In this document: positions 35,439 to 43,729 of the stretch, piece by piece
Layout: every line of letters starts with the position of its first letter
Numbering within the stretch: position 1 is the first letter of the stretch
DNA from: an alpha proteobacterium HIMB59
GTDB lineage: Bacteria; Pseudomonadota; Alphaproteobacteria; HIMB59
NCBI GenBank assembly: GCA_004321805.1
Contig: SGZV01000003.1
Location: forward strand, 1 to 64,000
Direction: 5' to 3'
Length of the DNA stretch: 64,000 bases
Notes under the pieces: generated by a model
Seen by the model: only the letters and a program-made list of their open reading frames with translations
Database searches by the model: none
What the model was told of the DNA's origin: nothing
Program-made: the position numbers and the translations under genes

Positions 35439-36236
35439 TTAACCAAACCTTGCATTTACTTCAGGTATCCAGTTTTTAATTTTTTGAATTCTATTTTTAG
35501 GGGATGGGTGAGTTGAAAGAAACTCAGGAGGATTGCTTTTTTGCGCTTTTTGCATCCTTTCCCAAATTTTAAAAGACTCAGTATTGTCATAATTTGCCAT
35601 AGTCATAAATGCCAAACCTAAATAGTCAGCTTCAGACTCTTGTAAGCGGTTGAAGGGTAGGGAAATACCTAAATTTACAAGATAATCATCAGCTGAGCTG
35701 CTTGAGAGTGCCCCTTCTAAGGCAATATCAAGTATTGTAGCCCCAATATTTATAGCTATCGATTGACTGGCTCTCTCTAAACTATGCCTAGCAACAGCAT
35801 GAGCAATTTCATGACCCATTACAGATGCTATCCCATCTTTATTTGATGTAATATCTAATATCCCTGTGTAAAAAGCAATTTTACCTCCTGGCATGCACCA
35901 TGCGTTAAGCGTTTCTTTATCATCAATCAATATATACTCCCAATTATAGCCATTTAATCTATCCGACTGCCCCATATCAGAAAAATATTTTTCAACTGAT
36001 TCTGTAACTCTTTTACCAACTTCATTTAAAGCATTGTAATTGTTACCTGAACTAATAATTTTTTCTTCTTGTTTAATTTTTTCATATGCTTGCACAGCTT
36101 GATTGTTGATTTTTTCTTCTGATACAAATGACAGCTGCTTTCTATTTGTGATAGCTACCTCAGCGCATGAGGGGAGAAGTAACGGTGCACAACAACATGA
36201 GAATTTTTTAATAAAATCTCGTCTTTTAAGATTCAT
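35439..36236 (-). CDS. M48-family metalloprotease lipoprotein
   Basis: The track starts at 36272, overlapping the divergent gene. The ATG at 36236 gives an export signal MNLKRRDFIKKFSCCCAPLLLPSC with a lipobox (LLPSC) and leaves 29 free bases. The 265-residue protein has the zinc-metalloprotease motif MGHEIAHAVARHS (HExxH, about residue 140) and the third-ligand Glu in ESEADYLG, as in M48 proteases of the LoiP/YcaL/BepA type. It is probably an outer-membrane or periplasmic lipoprotein in protein quality control. The N-terminal RRDF resembles a Tat motif combined with a lipobox. Confidence 0.9.
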   Translation of the reverse strand: MNLKRRDFIKKFSCCCAPLLLPSCAEVAITNRKQLSFVSEEKINNQAVQAYEKIKQEEKIISSGNNYNALNEVGKRVTESVEKYFSDMGQSDRLNGYNWEYILIDDKETLNAWCMPGGKIAFYTGILDITSNKDGIASVMGHEIAHAVARHSLERASQSIAINIGATILDIALEGALSSSSADDYLVNLGISLPFNRLQESEADYLGLAFMTMANYDNTESFKIWERMQKAQKSNPPEFLSTHPSPKNRIQKIKNWIPEVNARFG

Positions 36237-36265
36237 AATATTAGTATAATCAAAAAGGTTATTAG

Positions 36266-37108
36266 ATGACAACTTGTTATATTAATGGAAAATATAAACC
36301 AATAAGCAAGTCCTCAGTAAATATTACAGATAGAGGTCTTCAATTTGGAGATGGCGTTTATGAGGTAATAGCTATCTATAAAGATAAATTAGTCGATCTT
36401 AACCTTCATTTAAAAAGACTAAAATTATCTTTAAAAAAAATTGACTTAAAAATAAATCTTTCAGAAAAACAAATTGAAAATATTTCTTTAAAAATAAAAA
36501 AAATTAATAACCTAAAGATGGGTATCATTTATATACAAATCACAAGAGGAAATCAGTCAACTAGAGACCACAAGTACCCTAAAGATTTAAAACCAAATAT
36601 AATAATTTATTCAATAAACAAAAATCTAGATAAAATGGAATTGCTCGCATCAAAAGGAGTTAAGGCATCACTGTATCCTGATATAAGATGGCTAAGATCC
36701 GATATTAAAAGTACTTCTTTGCTAGGAAATGTAATGGCTGCTAATTTTGCAAAAAAGAATAAATCCCATGAGTCAATTTTATTTGATTATGATGACAATA
36801 TAACGGAAGGAAATTCTTCTAGTATATGGATTATCAAAAATAATATCTGCTATACACATCCTGTAAGTTACAGAATTTTAAAAGGATGCACTCGTGATAA
36901 ATTAATTAAAATTCTTAGAACTAACAATTTACAATTTAAAGAAAAAACTTTTTCTACTAAGTCTCTTTTAAGTGCAGATGAAGTTTTTATGACAAGTGCT
37001 ACTAATTTCATTATGCCAATTGTTAAAATTGATAAAAAGAAAATTTCTAAAGGTAAACCTGGTCCCATAAGCCTAGCTCTTAGAAAAAAATATATAAGCG
37101 CGATATGA
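36266..37108 (+). CDS. D-amino-acid transaminase / branched-chain aminotransferase-like, class IV
   Basis: This 280-residue fold-type IV PLP enzyme has DRGLQFGDGVYEVIAIYKDKLVDLNLHLKRL, the PLP Lys in DIKSTSLLGNVMAAN, and ITEGNSSSIWIIKN for the phosphate cup. The pattern fits D-alanine aminotransferase (Dat) best, with branched-chain aminotransferase or aminodeoxychorismate lyase as alternatives. Dat makes D-glutamate or D-alanine for peptidoglycan. It overlaps msrA by 4 bases (ATGA). Confidence 0.87.
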   Translation: MTTCYINGKYKPISKSSVNITDRGLQFGDGVYEVIAIYKDKLVDLNLHLKRLKLSLKKIDLKINLSEKQIENISLKIKKINNLKMGIIYIQITRGNQSTRDHKYPKDLKPNIIIYSINKNLDKMELLASKGVKASLYPDIRWLRSDIKSTSLLGNVMAANFAKKNKSHESILFDYDDNITEGNSSSIWIIKNNICYTHPVSYRILKGCTRDKLIKILRTNNLQFKEKTFSTKSLLSADEVFMTSATNFIMPIVKIDKKKISKGKPGPISLALRKKYISAI

Positions 37109-37683
37109 GAATATTTTTTTATTTATTTCTATTTATTTCCCTGCATCCTAAAGCTTATAGTAACATTCAGTCAGTTTATTTTGCAGGAGGTTGTTTCTGG
37201 TGCGTTGAAGAGGTTTTTGAAAAAACTACAGGTGTAGTCAATGTTGAATCTGGATATTCAGGAGGAGATAAAAAAAATCCTACGTATATGGAGGTTGTTA
37301 CAGGCAATACAGGTCACATAGAGGCAACAAAAATTGATTTCGATCCAGAGATCATAGATACCAATCAACTGGTTAAAACATTATTTTTGAATATAGATCC
37401 TTTTGATAACGAAGGTCAATTTTGTGATAAGGGATATTCATATAGGAGTGCCATCTTTTCTAATGACCAAGAATTAATTAATCAAGCTAAAGAATTAATA
37501 CAAAAAATTGAAAAAAATCATAATGAAAAGGTTCAACTCATGATTTTACCATTTAAAAATTTCTATTTAGCTGAGGACTATCATCAAGATTATTATAAAA
37601 AAAATCCCATTAGATATAATTATTATAAGTACAGTTGTGGAAGAGAAAAAAGAATAAATCAAATTAAATTAAATTTAAAATGA
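37105..37683 (+). CDS. msrA: Exported peptide-methionine (S)-S-oxide reductase
   Basis: This 192-residue MsrA has the catalytic motif AGGCFWCVEEVF (about residues 26-37), VESGYSGG, TGHIEATKIDFDP and AEDYHQDYYKKNP. A hydrophobic signal peptide precedes the enzyme (MRIFFYLFLFISLHPKAYS), so it should be periplasmic. Cytosolic MsrA is the usual form; periplasmic ones need a membrane electron donor. C-terminal YSCGRE could supply a resolving Cys. It overlaps dat upstream and the J-domain gene downstream, both by ATGA junctions. Confidence 0.95.
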   Translation: MRIFFYLFLFISLHPKAYSNIQSVYFAGGCFWCVEEVFEKTTGVVNVESGYSGGDKKNPTYMEVVTGNTGHIEATKIDFDPEIIDTNQLVKTLFLNIDPFDNEGQFCDKGYSYRSAIFSNDQELINQAKELIQKIEKNHNEKVQLMILPFKNFYLAEDYHQDYYKKNPIRYNYYKYSCGREKRINQIKLNLK

Positions 37684-38339
37684 TAAAATTATTAGTTTTA
37701 TTATTTTTAGTTTCAATATGCATATATATTTTTTTTGGTAATAAAATATCTAATAAACTAAAAAAATATTTAATTATTTTTTTTATTACAATAATCGCAT
37801 TAGTTTTAATATTTTCTGGAAAATTGAATTTTCTTCCTGTCGCCCTTGCACCAGCATTATTATTTTTTAGAAGAATTTCATCATTACTTAGTATTTTAAA
37901 TTTTTTTTCAAGGTCATCATTTGGAAGTAAATTCAAACCCACTATCAATACTAAATATTTAAAAATTCAAATAATACTGCAGACAAAACAAGCAATTATT
38001 GAAATTAAAGAGGGAGAATTTAAAGGAAGAGGACTCTCATCATTGTCTAAACCAGAGGTCGATAAATTATTATCTGAGTTAAAAGTTAACGACCCTAAAG
38101 GTTTTGGCATTTTAAATGTTGTAATAAATCAATCATATCAACATTCGCAAAATACATCATCATCACAAATGAGCGAGGAAGAGGCACTTTCTATTTTAGG
38201 ATTACAAAAAGGTGCCAGTTCAGATGAAATTAAAAAGTCTTATTATGATTTAATGAAGAAATTTCACCCTGATAAAGATGGAAATAATTACCTTTCTAAC
38301 CTCATTTCTGAAGCAAAGAATAAGCTTTTAAATAAATAA
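37680..38339 (+). CDS. Membrane-anchored J-domain protein (DnaJ/TIM14-like)
   Basis: This 219-residue protein has two or three N-terminal hydrophobic segments (about residues 2-45 and 50-65), a charged middle, and a C-terminal J domain EEALSILGLQKGASSDEIKKSYYDLMKKFHPDKDG with the essential HPD. J proteins stimulate Hsp70 (DnaK) ATPase; a C-terminal J domain after membrane helices matches the alphaproteobacterial DjlC/TIM14-like type. It is third in an overlapping trio dat-msrA-djl. The client is unknown. Confidence 0.87.
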   Translation: MIKLLVLLFLVSICIYIFFGNKISNKLKKYLIIFFITIIALVLIFSGKLNFLPVALAPALLFFRRISSLLSILNFFSRSSFGSKFKPTINTKYLKIQIILQTKQAIIEIKEGEFKGRGLSSLSKPEVDKLLSELKVNDPKGFGILNVVINQSYQHSQNTSSSQMSEEEALSILGLQKGASSDEIKKSYYDLMKKFHPDKDGNNYLSNLISEAKNKLLNK

Positions 38340-38365
38340 TTTTCATCTATAAGACTGTTATCCCA

Positions 38366-40183
38366 ATGAACACTATTAAGAATCTTGCAATTATCGCTCA
38401 CGTTGATCATGGAAAAACTACTTTAATTGATAATTTGTTAAAACAATGTGGGATATTTAGAGAAAACCAAGAAGTATCAGAGAGAATAATGGACTCTAAT
38501 GACTTGGAAAAAGAACGAGGGATTACTATTTTAGCAAAACCCACTTCTATAATATTTAACGATACTCGAATTAACATCATAGATACACCTGGTCACGCTG
38601 ATTTTGGGGGTGAGGTAGAGAGGGTTCTGTCTATGGTTGATGGTGTTATTTTGTTGATTGACTCATCTGAAGGGCCAATGCCTCAAACAAAGTTCGTACT
38701 AGGTAAAGCTTTAAAACAGGGATTACGACCGATGGTTGTTATTAATAAAATTGATAAATCAGATGCAAGACCTGATGATGTATTAAATGAAGTTTTTGAT
38801 CTTTTTGTATCCTTAGATGCAAGTTCTGAACAATTAGATTTTCCAGTATTGTATGCTTCTGGAAGAAGTGGCTGGTGTGTAAATGAATTATCTGAAGAAA
38901 GAGTTAACCTTACTCCGCTCTTAAATAAGGTTATATCTCATGTTCCTTCTCCAAGCGTTGATAATTCTAAGCCTTTCGCTATGTTAACGACACTTTTAGA
39001 TTCTGATCCTTATTTAGGAAGATGTCTAATAGGCAGAGTAGAGCAGGGTTCTGCAAAAATAAATGATAGTGTTCACGCACTAAATTTGTCAGGAAAAGTC
39101 GTTGAGTCTGGTCGTTTAACAAAACTACTTAAATTCGAGGGCATGAAAAAAATTACTGTGGATGAGGTTAATACAGGAGATATTGTCTGTATTGCTGGTT
39201 TATCTATTTCTTCTGTATCAGATACTATTTGCTCAACAGAAGTTTCTGAGCCAATAAAATCAACTCCAATAGACCCCCCAACTATGTCAATTAATATAAT
39301 GGTAAATGACTCGCCATTAGCGGGCACTGAGGGCAAAAAAGTGACTTCAACTTTAATCAGAAATAGGTTGATTGCTGAAGCAGAGACCAATGTTGCAATA
39401 ACTTTTTCTGAAAACGAGAACAAAGATTCTTTTGAAATTGGTGGAAGGGGGGAACTTCAGTTAGGTGTTCTTATAGAGACAATGAGAAGAGAGGGTTTTG
39501 AGTTAACACTTTCAAGACCTAGGGTAGTTTACAAAAACATTGATGGCGTAAAGTGCGAACCTTATGAAGAAGTTACTATCGATGTTGATGAAGAATTTTC
39601 TAGTATTGTAATTGATGGCATGAATCAAAGAAAAGCAGAAATGATGGACATGAGGCAGTCAGGGACAGATAAGAGCAGATTGCTTTTTGTAGCTCCTTCA
39701 AGAGGCCTTATAGGCTATCAGAGTAAATTTTTAACAGATACTCGGGGAACTGGAGTGATTAACAGAGTTTTCCACTCTTATAAGCCTTTTAAAGGTGAAA
39801 TTACTGAAAGAAGAGCGGGTGCACTGATTTCTACAGGAGATGGAAAGGCAGTAGCCTATGCAATATGGAAGCTTCAAGATAGAGGTATTATGTTTGTAAA
39901 GCATCAGACACCAGTATACCAAGGAATGGTAGTAGGCGAACATAGCAGAGATAATGATCTTGAGATAAATGTCTTAAAAGGTAAACAATTAACAAATGTC
40001 AGAGCATCAGGTTCAGATGAAGCTGTGAATCTAGTTACACCTAAAATTATGTCTCTTGAAGAGATGATGACATATATTAATTCTGATGAGTTACTAGAAG
40101 TTACCCCAATTAATCTTAGGTTACGCAAAAAGTACTTAGATCCTAATGAAAGAAAAAAATACGCTAAAGCCAGTAATTTTTAA
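38366..40183 (+). CDS. typA: Ribosome-associated GTPase TypA/BipA
   Basis: This 605-residue translational GTPase has G1 AHVDHGKTTL, switch region DLEKERGITILAKPTS, G3 DTPGHADFGGEVER, G4 NKIDKSDA, the EF-G-like domains, and the BipA-specific C-terminus TDTRGTGVINRVFHSYKPF and PVYQGMVVGEHSRDNDL. It matches the family length. BipA helps large-subunit assembly and stress or cold adaptation. It is the last plus-strand gene before the large convergent gap. Several minus-strand ORFs over it are shadows. Confidence 0.97.
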   Translation: MNTIKNLAIIAHVDHGKTTLIDNLLKQCGIFRENQEVSERIMDSNDLEKERGITILAKPTSIIFNDTRINIIDTPGHADFGGEVERVLSMVDGVILLIDSSEGPMPQTKFVLGKALKQGLRPMVVINKIDKSDARPDDVLNEVFDLFVSLDASSEQLDFPVLYASGRSGWCVNELSEERVNLTPLLNKVISHVPSPSVDNSKPFAMLTTLLDSDPYLGRCLIGRVEQGSAKINDSVHALNLSGKVVESGRLTKLLKFEGMKKITVDEVNTGDIVCIAGLSISSVSDTICSTEVSEPIKSTPIDPPTMSINIMVNDSPLAGTEGKKVTSTLIRNRLIAEAETNVAITFSENENKDSFEIGGRGELQLGVLIETMRREGFELTLSRPRVVYKNIDGVKCEPYEEVTIDVDEEFSSIVIDGMNQRKAEMMDMRQSGTDKSRLLFVAPSRGLIGYQSKFLTDTRGTGVINRVFHSYKPFKGEITERRAGALISTGDGKAVAYAIWKLQDRGIMFVKHQTPVYQGMVVGEHSRDNDLEINVLKGKQLTNVRASGSDEAVNLVTPKIMSLEEMMTYINSDELLEVTPINLRLRKKYLDPNERKKYAKASNF

Positions 40184-40693
40184 ATTATAAATATAATTAA
40201 ATATATAAAATATATTACTGTTTTTACTATAAATTATTTATAAAATATTGTGCAATTTTGATAACTACTCAGTATACTAAAAATCCATCAAAACATCAGA
40301 CTAATTAGAAAAATTCCAAAAAGGATTTAATAGTCTTTAAAAGTCATTACTTTTTTAATCTATTTATATATTTAATAAATATCACAGCTTAAATTTTCAA
40401 TTTATTTTTAAAAAATTAAATTTTTACAGTTTTGATTACCATAAATACTTTTTTTAGATGAATATGATTTATAAAGCTTTTTTATTAAAGATTTTTATAT
40501 TTAAGTCAGTCAAATATTGAAGAAAAAGGCGTATTTGAATAAAAAAAGGAGGAAAAAGTCTAATTTTTAGTAAAAAAGGAAAAATATTATCTAAATTTTT
40601 GTATTAAAATCAATACTAAAATCAGTATTTTTAACAAGCCAATTACACGTATTATAAATTAGATACCCCTTAAAACGTAAAAAAATGGAAATT
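40184..40693. other. 510-base gene-free convergent intergenic region
   Basis: This is the only stretch over 300 bases without a gene. It lies between the 3' ends of typA (+) and the isomerase gene (-), so neither neighbour needs a promoter here. It is extremely AT-rich with stops in all frames and no credible ORF. Inverted repeats seen are TATAAAT/ATTTATA (40228-40242), TCAAATA/TATTTGA (40510-40538) and AATACT/AGTATT. An AGGAGG at 40548-40553 has no start codon after it. No DnaA box, tRNA or known RNA fold was recognised. It could hold an unknown small RNA or be decaying sequence. Confidence 0.6.
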
Positions 40694-41293
40694 TCAACTA
40701 TTTTTAAATAACCATTTTATTGAGTCTTCACATCTATCATCGCCCCAAAAAACTTCTTTATTTACAATAAAGCTAGGACTTCCAAAAATTCCTTTATTTT
40801 TAGCCATTTTTGTGTTTTTTTCATATTCGTTCACAATATCTGATAATTTTGCTAATTTTATGATCTCTTCTGGGTCAAGACCGATTTCAATTAGAGTCTT
40901 TGAAAGGTTAGGCTCTGAGCCTGGTTCTTGATGTTCCAAAAACCATTTTTTATAGGTCAGTATAGTATAATCTTTGATCCATCCTTCTTTTTTACCTAAA
41001 ATAGCGACCTGATTGGCTAAATCAAATTCTTTAAGTGGGTAGGGAGCAGGGACGTTAGCATCAAATCCATAGAAATTTGCTCTTCTCTTGACGTCTCTCC
41101 ACATATAATCGATTTTTTGTTTTTTCTTTTCAGCCATAAATGGAATATTCTCCATTTCAACCATTCTTGCTCTGACACTGAAGGGGAACCATTCAAATTC
41201 AACACTTTTTTCTTTTTCAAGCGCTTCTAATCTTTGGGTAGAAAGGTATGTATATGTACTACCAATCGAGAACCAAAATTCAATTTTACTCAT
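40694..41293 (-). CDS. DsbA-family 2-hydroxychromene-2-carboxylate isomerase-like protein
   Basis: This 199-residue thioredoxin-fold protein has the kappa-GST/HCCA isomerase pattern: EFWFSIGSTYTYLSTQRLE with the catalytic Ser where DsbA has CxxC, WFPFSVRARM, and the cis-Pro region GIFGSPSFIVNKEVFWGDDR. Family members isomerise aromatic intermediates with glutathione or act as glutathione transferases. The true substrate here is unknown. It is divergent from the small membrane protein gene (78-base gap). Confidence 0.87.
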   Translation of the reverse strand: MSKIEFWFSIGSTYTYLSTQRLEALEKEKSVEFEWFPFSVRARMVEMENIPFMAEKKKQKIDYMWRDVKRRANFYGFDANVPAPYPLKEFDLANQVAILGKKEGWIKDYTILTYKKWFLEHQEPGSEPNLSKTLIEIGLDPEEIIKLAKLSDIVNEYEKNTKMAKNKGIFGSPSFIVNKEVFWGDDRCEDSIKWLFKNS

Positions 41294-41371
41294 TAATAAA
41301 TAATATTTTAAGCTAAAAATTTTTTAAAGAAATATATGATCTGGTCACTTCTGTCGCATGTATAATAACAT

Positions 41372-41644
41372 ATGAAAAACCTTTTTTTACAGCTTTATAA
41401 CGGAGTTATGGATGCTGATTGGAACCCTCTTAGGGCTATTCCAAGTCTAGCATTAAGGCATTTAATCATGCAACTATTATCATGGATGTGGTGCATAATT
41501 TTTTCCTTATATTTCGGCTCTTTTTTTATTTTTGGAGTAACTGCAGCAGCTCATTTCTTGCTTATTTTTGGAACTTTTATGACTGCAGCAACTTTTGCCA
41601 CTGCACCAAAAATAGCGAAATCAAAATTTAAAAGCTTAGATTAA
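41372..41644 (+). CDS. Small two-helix membrane protein, function unknown
   Basis: This 90-residue protein has MDADWNPLRAIPSLALRHLIMQLLSWMWCIIFSLYFGSFF followed by a second hydrophobic helix, with positively charged ends (KIAKSKFKS). Two membrane segments span about residues 30-50 and 55-78. The clean frame with an ATG and its own divergent spacer suggest a real gene. I do not recognise the family. It is convergent with the ybaK-like gene 10 bases away. Confidence 0.7.
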   Translation: MKNLFLQLYNGVMDADWNPLRAIPSLALRHLIMQLLSWMWCIIFSLYFGSFFIFGVTAAAHFLLIFGTFMTAATFATAPKIAKSKFKSLD

Positions 41645-41654
41645 AACATTATAT

Positions 41655-42122
41655 TTACTGTATAATTTTTTTGGTAACATCTACTATAATAGCTGAAACC
41701 ATATTAATTAGCCTTTTTCTGCTTATAATTACAGAACTATTGGCTGACCCAGCTGCAGGTATGACAAATTCATAATTCTCCAGAGATTTGTCCGCATATA
41801 TAACTAAATTTGATGGCAGCCCAAATGGACAAACACCTCCAATAGGGTGTGAAGTATATAATTCTGTATCGCTCGCTGAGAGCATTTTTGCCTTTTTTTT
41901 GAATATATTTTTGTATTTTTTGTTGTCTATTTTGGTATTGCCAGCAACCATAATCAATATTGGTTCTTCAAGTATCAATGCAATAGTTTTTACTATTTGA
42001 CCTGGATCTACATTGTGAGCGAGTGCGGCCTCATTTACAGATGCTGTAGATATATCATGTTCTATAATTTCTAGGTCAGGGGCTATTTTTATTAGATTTT
42101 CTTTTACTGATTTTATTGACAT
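41655..42122 (-). CDS. YbaK/EbsC-family aminoacyl-tRNA deacylase
   Basis: This 155-residue protein has the YbaK fold: VNEAALAHNVDPGQIVKTIALILEEPILIMVAG with the conserved Lys, DTELYTSHPIGGVCPFGLP, and AAGSANSSVIISRKRL. These proteins hydrolyse mischarged tRNA (YbaK: Cys-tRNA(Pro)) in trans; the exact specificity varies. Its short promoter region (42123-42180) contains a 14-bp palindrome, ATAATATATATTAT. Confidence 0.9.
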   Translation of the reverse strand: MSIKSVKENLIKIAPDLEIIEHDISTASVNEAALAHNVDPGQIVKTIALILEEPILIMVAGNTKIDNKKYKNIFKKKAKMLSASDTELYTSHPIGGVCPFGLPSNLVIYADKSLENYEFVIPAAGSANSSVIISRKRLINMVSAIIVDVTKKIIQ

Positions 42123-42134
42123 TTATATATATAT

Positions 42135-42163
42135 TTGTTGCATAATATATATTATAGGAATTT
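42135..42163. promoter_or_regulatory. Palindromic TATAAT-rich element, promoter or weak dif-like site
   Basis: GCATAATATATATTATAGGAA contains the perfect palindrome ATAATATATATTAT (42142-42155). On the minus strand it gives two overlapping TATAAT-like -10 elements about 25 bases ahead of the ybaK-like gene, so a promoter is the simplest reading. The core CATAAT-TATATTAT also resembles the XerCD dif core, but the outer arms fit poorly. Confidence 0.4.
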
Positions 42164-42180
42164 CATACATATAGTATTTA

Positions 42181-42960
42181 TCATAATTCTAATATTTGGC
42201 CATCATATGCTGGCATATAATTCTTATTATCAAGATAATTGATTGTATCTTTGTAGTCTAGATGAGCTGTCATGTGACTTAAATAAGCTTTTTTTGGCTT
42301 AACTATATCAAGCCATTCTTTTACCTCAGATAAAGAAGCATGTGAAATATGAGGATCAATTCTTAAACATCCAACAATCCAATGGTCAATATTTTCAATT
42401 TTTTTAAAAAATTCTTTATCATAGAAATATTTAACATCTAAGTTATATGCAACTTTATCGTCAAAAATAAAGCCAATTGAGTCTATATCTCCATGATTTT
42501 GGCTTATAAGCTTTATATTTATGCCAAAAATTTCAAATTCCTTTGAAGAGTAAAGATTTTTTGAGAGTATTGCTGGATAATAACTTTTTTCAGTATTTTC
42601 AAAGAGATAATTAAAACTGTTAGTTATTTTTTCCATAGTTTGCTCATTTCCGTAGCAAGGAATAATCTTGCCTTGAATAAGATTTATAGATCTTAGTTCA
42701 TTAATGCCATGGGTGTGATCTGCATGCTCATGGGTGTAAAAAACAGTATCTATATTGTCTATTTTATTGCTTAAAAACTGCTGTTTTAGATCTGGACTAG
42801 TGTCTATAAGCAAATTTTTATTATTTTTTTGAACTAAAATAGATGGCCTAGTTCTTTTATTTTTTGGCTCTTTCGGGTCACATTTACCCCAAATATTATG
42901 AAACAAAGGAACTCCAAAACTAGAACCACATCCCAATATTGTTATTTTCAAGTCTGACAT
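42181..42960 (-). CDS. MBL-fold hydrolase, PhnP-like
   Basis: This 259-residue metallo-beta-lactamase fold protein has CGSSFGVPLFHNIWGKCDP at the N-terminus, the metal motif YTHEHADHTHGINELRS, NQNHGDIDSIGF-like strands, and YLSHMTAHLDY at the C-terminus. This is the PhnP-type phosphodiesterase branch that sits beside tatD in many alphaproteobacteria. Probable role: hydrolysis of cyclic or linear phosphodiesters. It overlaps tatD by 13 bases and ends the minus-strand block. Confidence 0.88.
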   Translation of the reverse strand: MSDLKITILGCGSSFGVPLFHNIWGKCDPKEPKNKRTRPSILVQKNNKNLLIDTSPDLKQQFLSNKIDNIDTVFYTHEHADHTHGINELRSINLIQGKIIPCYGNEQTMEKITNSFNYLFENTEKSYYPAILSKNLYSSKEFEIFGINIKLISQNHGDIDSIGFIFDDKVAYNLDVKYFYDKEFFKKIENIDHWIVGCLRIDPHISHASLSEVKEWLDIVKPKKAYLSHMTAHLDYKDTINYLDNKNYMPAYDGQILEL

Positions 42961-43724
42961 GAAATAAATCTCTCATAATTTTTTGAGGCAATATTAGCAA
43001 TATTGTCAAAATCTTTTTCAGTGAGTTTACAATAATATTCGATTATATGTCTTAATAATGAGGGTTTGTTGATTTCTCCCCTCATTGGTACTGGGGCCAG
43101 ATAAGGGGCATCTGTTTCAAAAAAAATCTTATTTTTAGGTAGTTTTCTAATAGTCCTCCTCAATTTTTCAGCATTTTTAAAAGTTATTATTCCAGTAATT
43201 GAAAAATAACAATCAAGATTAATGAATTTCTCTGCATAATTATCATCCCCTGTAAAACAATGAATTAATACTGTTTTAAGTTCTGATTTGTATTCATTAA
43301 TAATTTTATAAGTTTCTTCAAAAGCATCACGTACATGAATTAATAAAGGAAGTTCATTTTTTATTGCTGTTTCAATATGTAATTTAAAAGACTTAATTTG
43401 ATTTATAGGTTTTACATCATAACTAAAGTCAAGGCCAGTTTCTCCGATAATCTTTATCTTATCTTTGTAACCGTTTATATGTTTCTCAAATAATGCTTTA
43501 AAGCTATCTTCATCTACTTCATTACATAAATATGGGTGATGACCAATAGTAAGGTCGACAAAATCATAGTTTTTCACAAGATTATAGTCAGTTTCAATAT
43601 CGTATAAATTTGAATTAACTGCTAAAAATTTCGATATTCCCTCTTCCCTACCTTCTTTTATTATTTGATCAACAGAATTGATAAGATCTTTATGGGAAAA
43701 ATTAACATGTGCATCAGTTAACAC
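42948..43724 (-). CDS. tatD: TatD-family metal-dependent hydrolase
   Basis: This 258-residue TIM-barrel hydrolase has IGETGLDFSYDVKP, LPLLIHVRDAFEET, VLIHCFTGD and FFETDAPYLAPVPMRG, the metal ligands of TatD DNases. The first ligand motif reads DAHVNF instead of the usual DSHCHL/DxHxH, so the second His is Asn. TatD proteins are 3'-5' exonucleases or deoxyribonucleases. It follows metG by 5 bases. Confidence 0.92.
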   Translation of the reverse strand: MLTDAHVNFSHKDLINSVDQIIKEGREEGISKFLAVNSNLYDIETDYNLVKNYDFVDLTIGHHPYLCNEVDEDSFKALFEKHINGYKDKIKIIGETGLDFSYDVKPINQIKSFKLHIETAIKNELPLLIHVRDAFEETYKIINEYKSELKTVLIHCFTGDDNYAEKFINLDCYFSITGIITFKNAEKLRRTIRKLPKNKIFFETDAPYLAPVPMRGEINKPSLLRHIIEYYCKLTEKDFDNIANIASKNYERFISCQT

Positions 43725-43729
43725 GGTTT

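Noticed and set aside
39073-40128. Several minus-strand ORFs inside typA
   Set aside because: Antisense shadows of a conserved GTPase gene.
40548-40580. Perfect AGGAGG in the large intergenic gap
   Set aside because: No ATG, GTG or TTG with an open frame follows at usable spacing; stops come at once.
40184-40693. Replication origin in the long gap
   Set aside because: No DnaA-box-like cluster (TTATNCACA) and no origin-type neighbour genes were seen.
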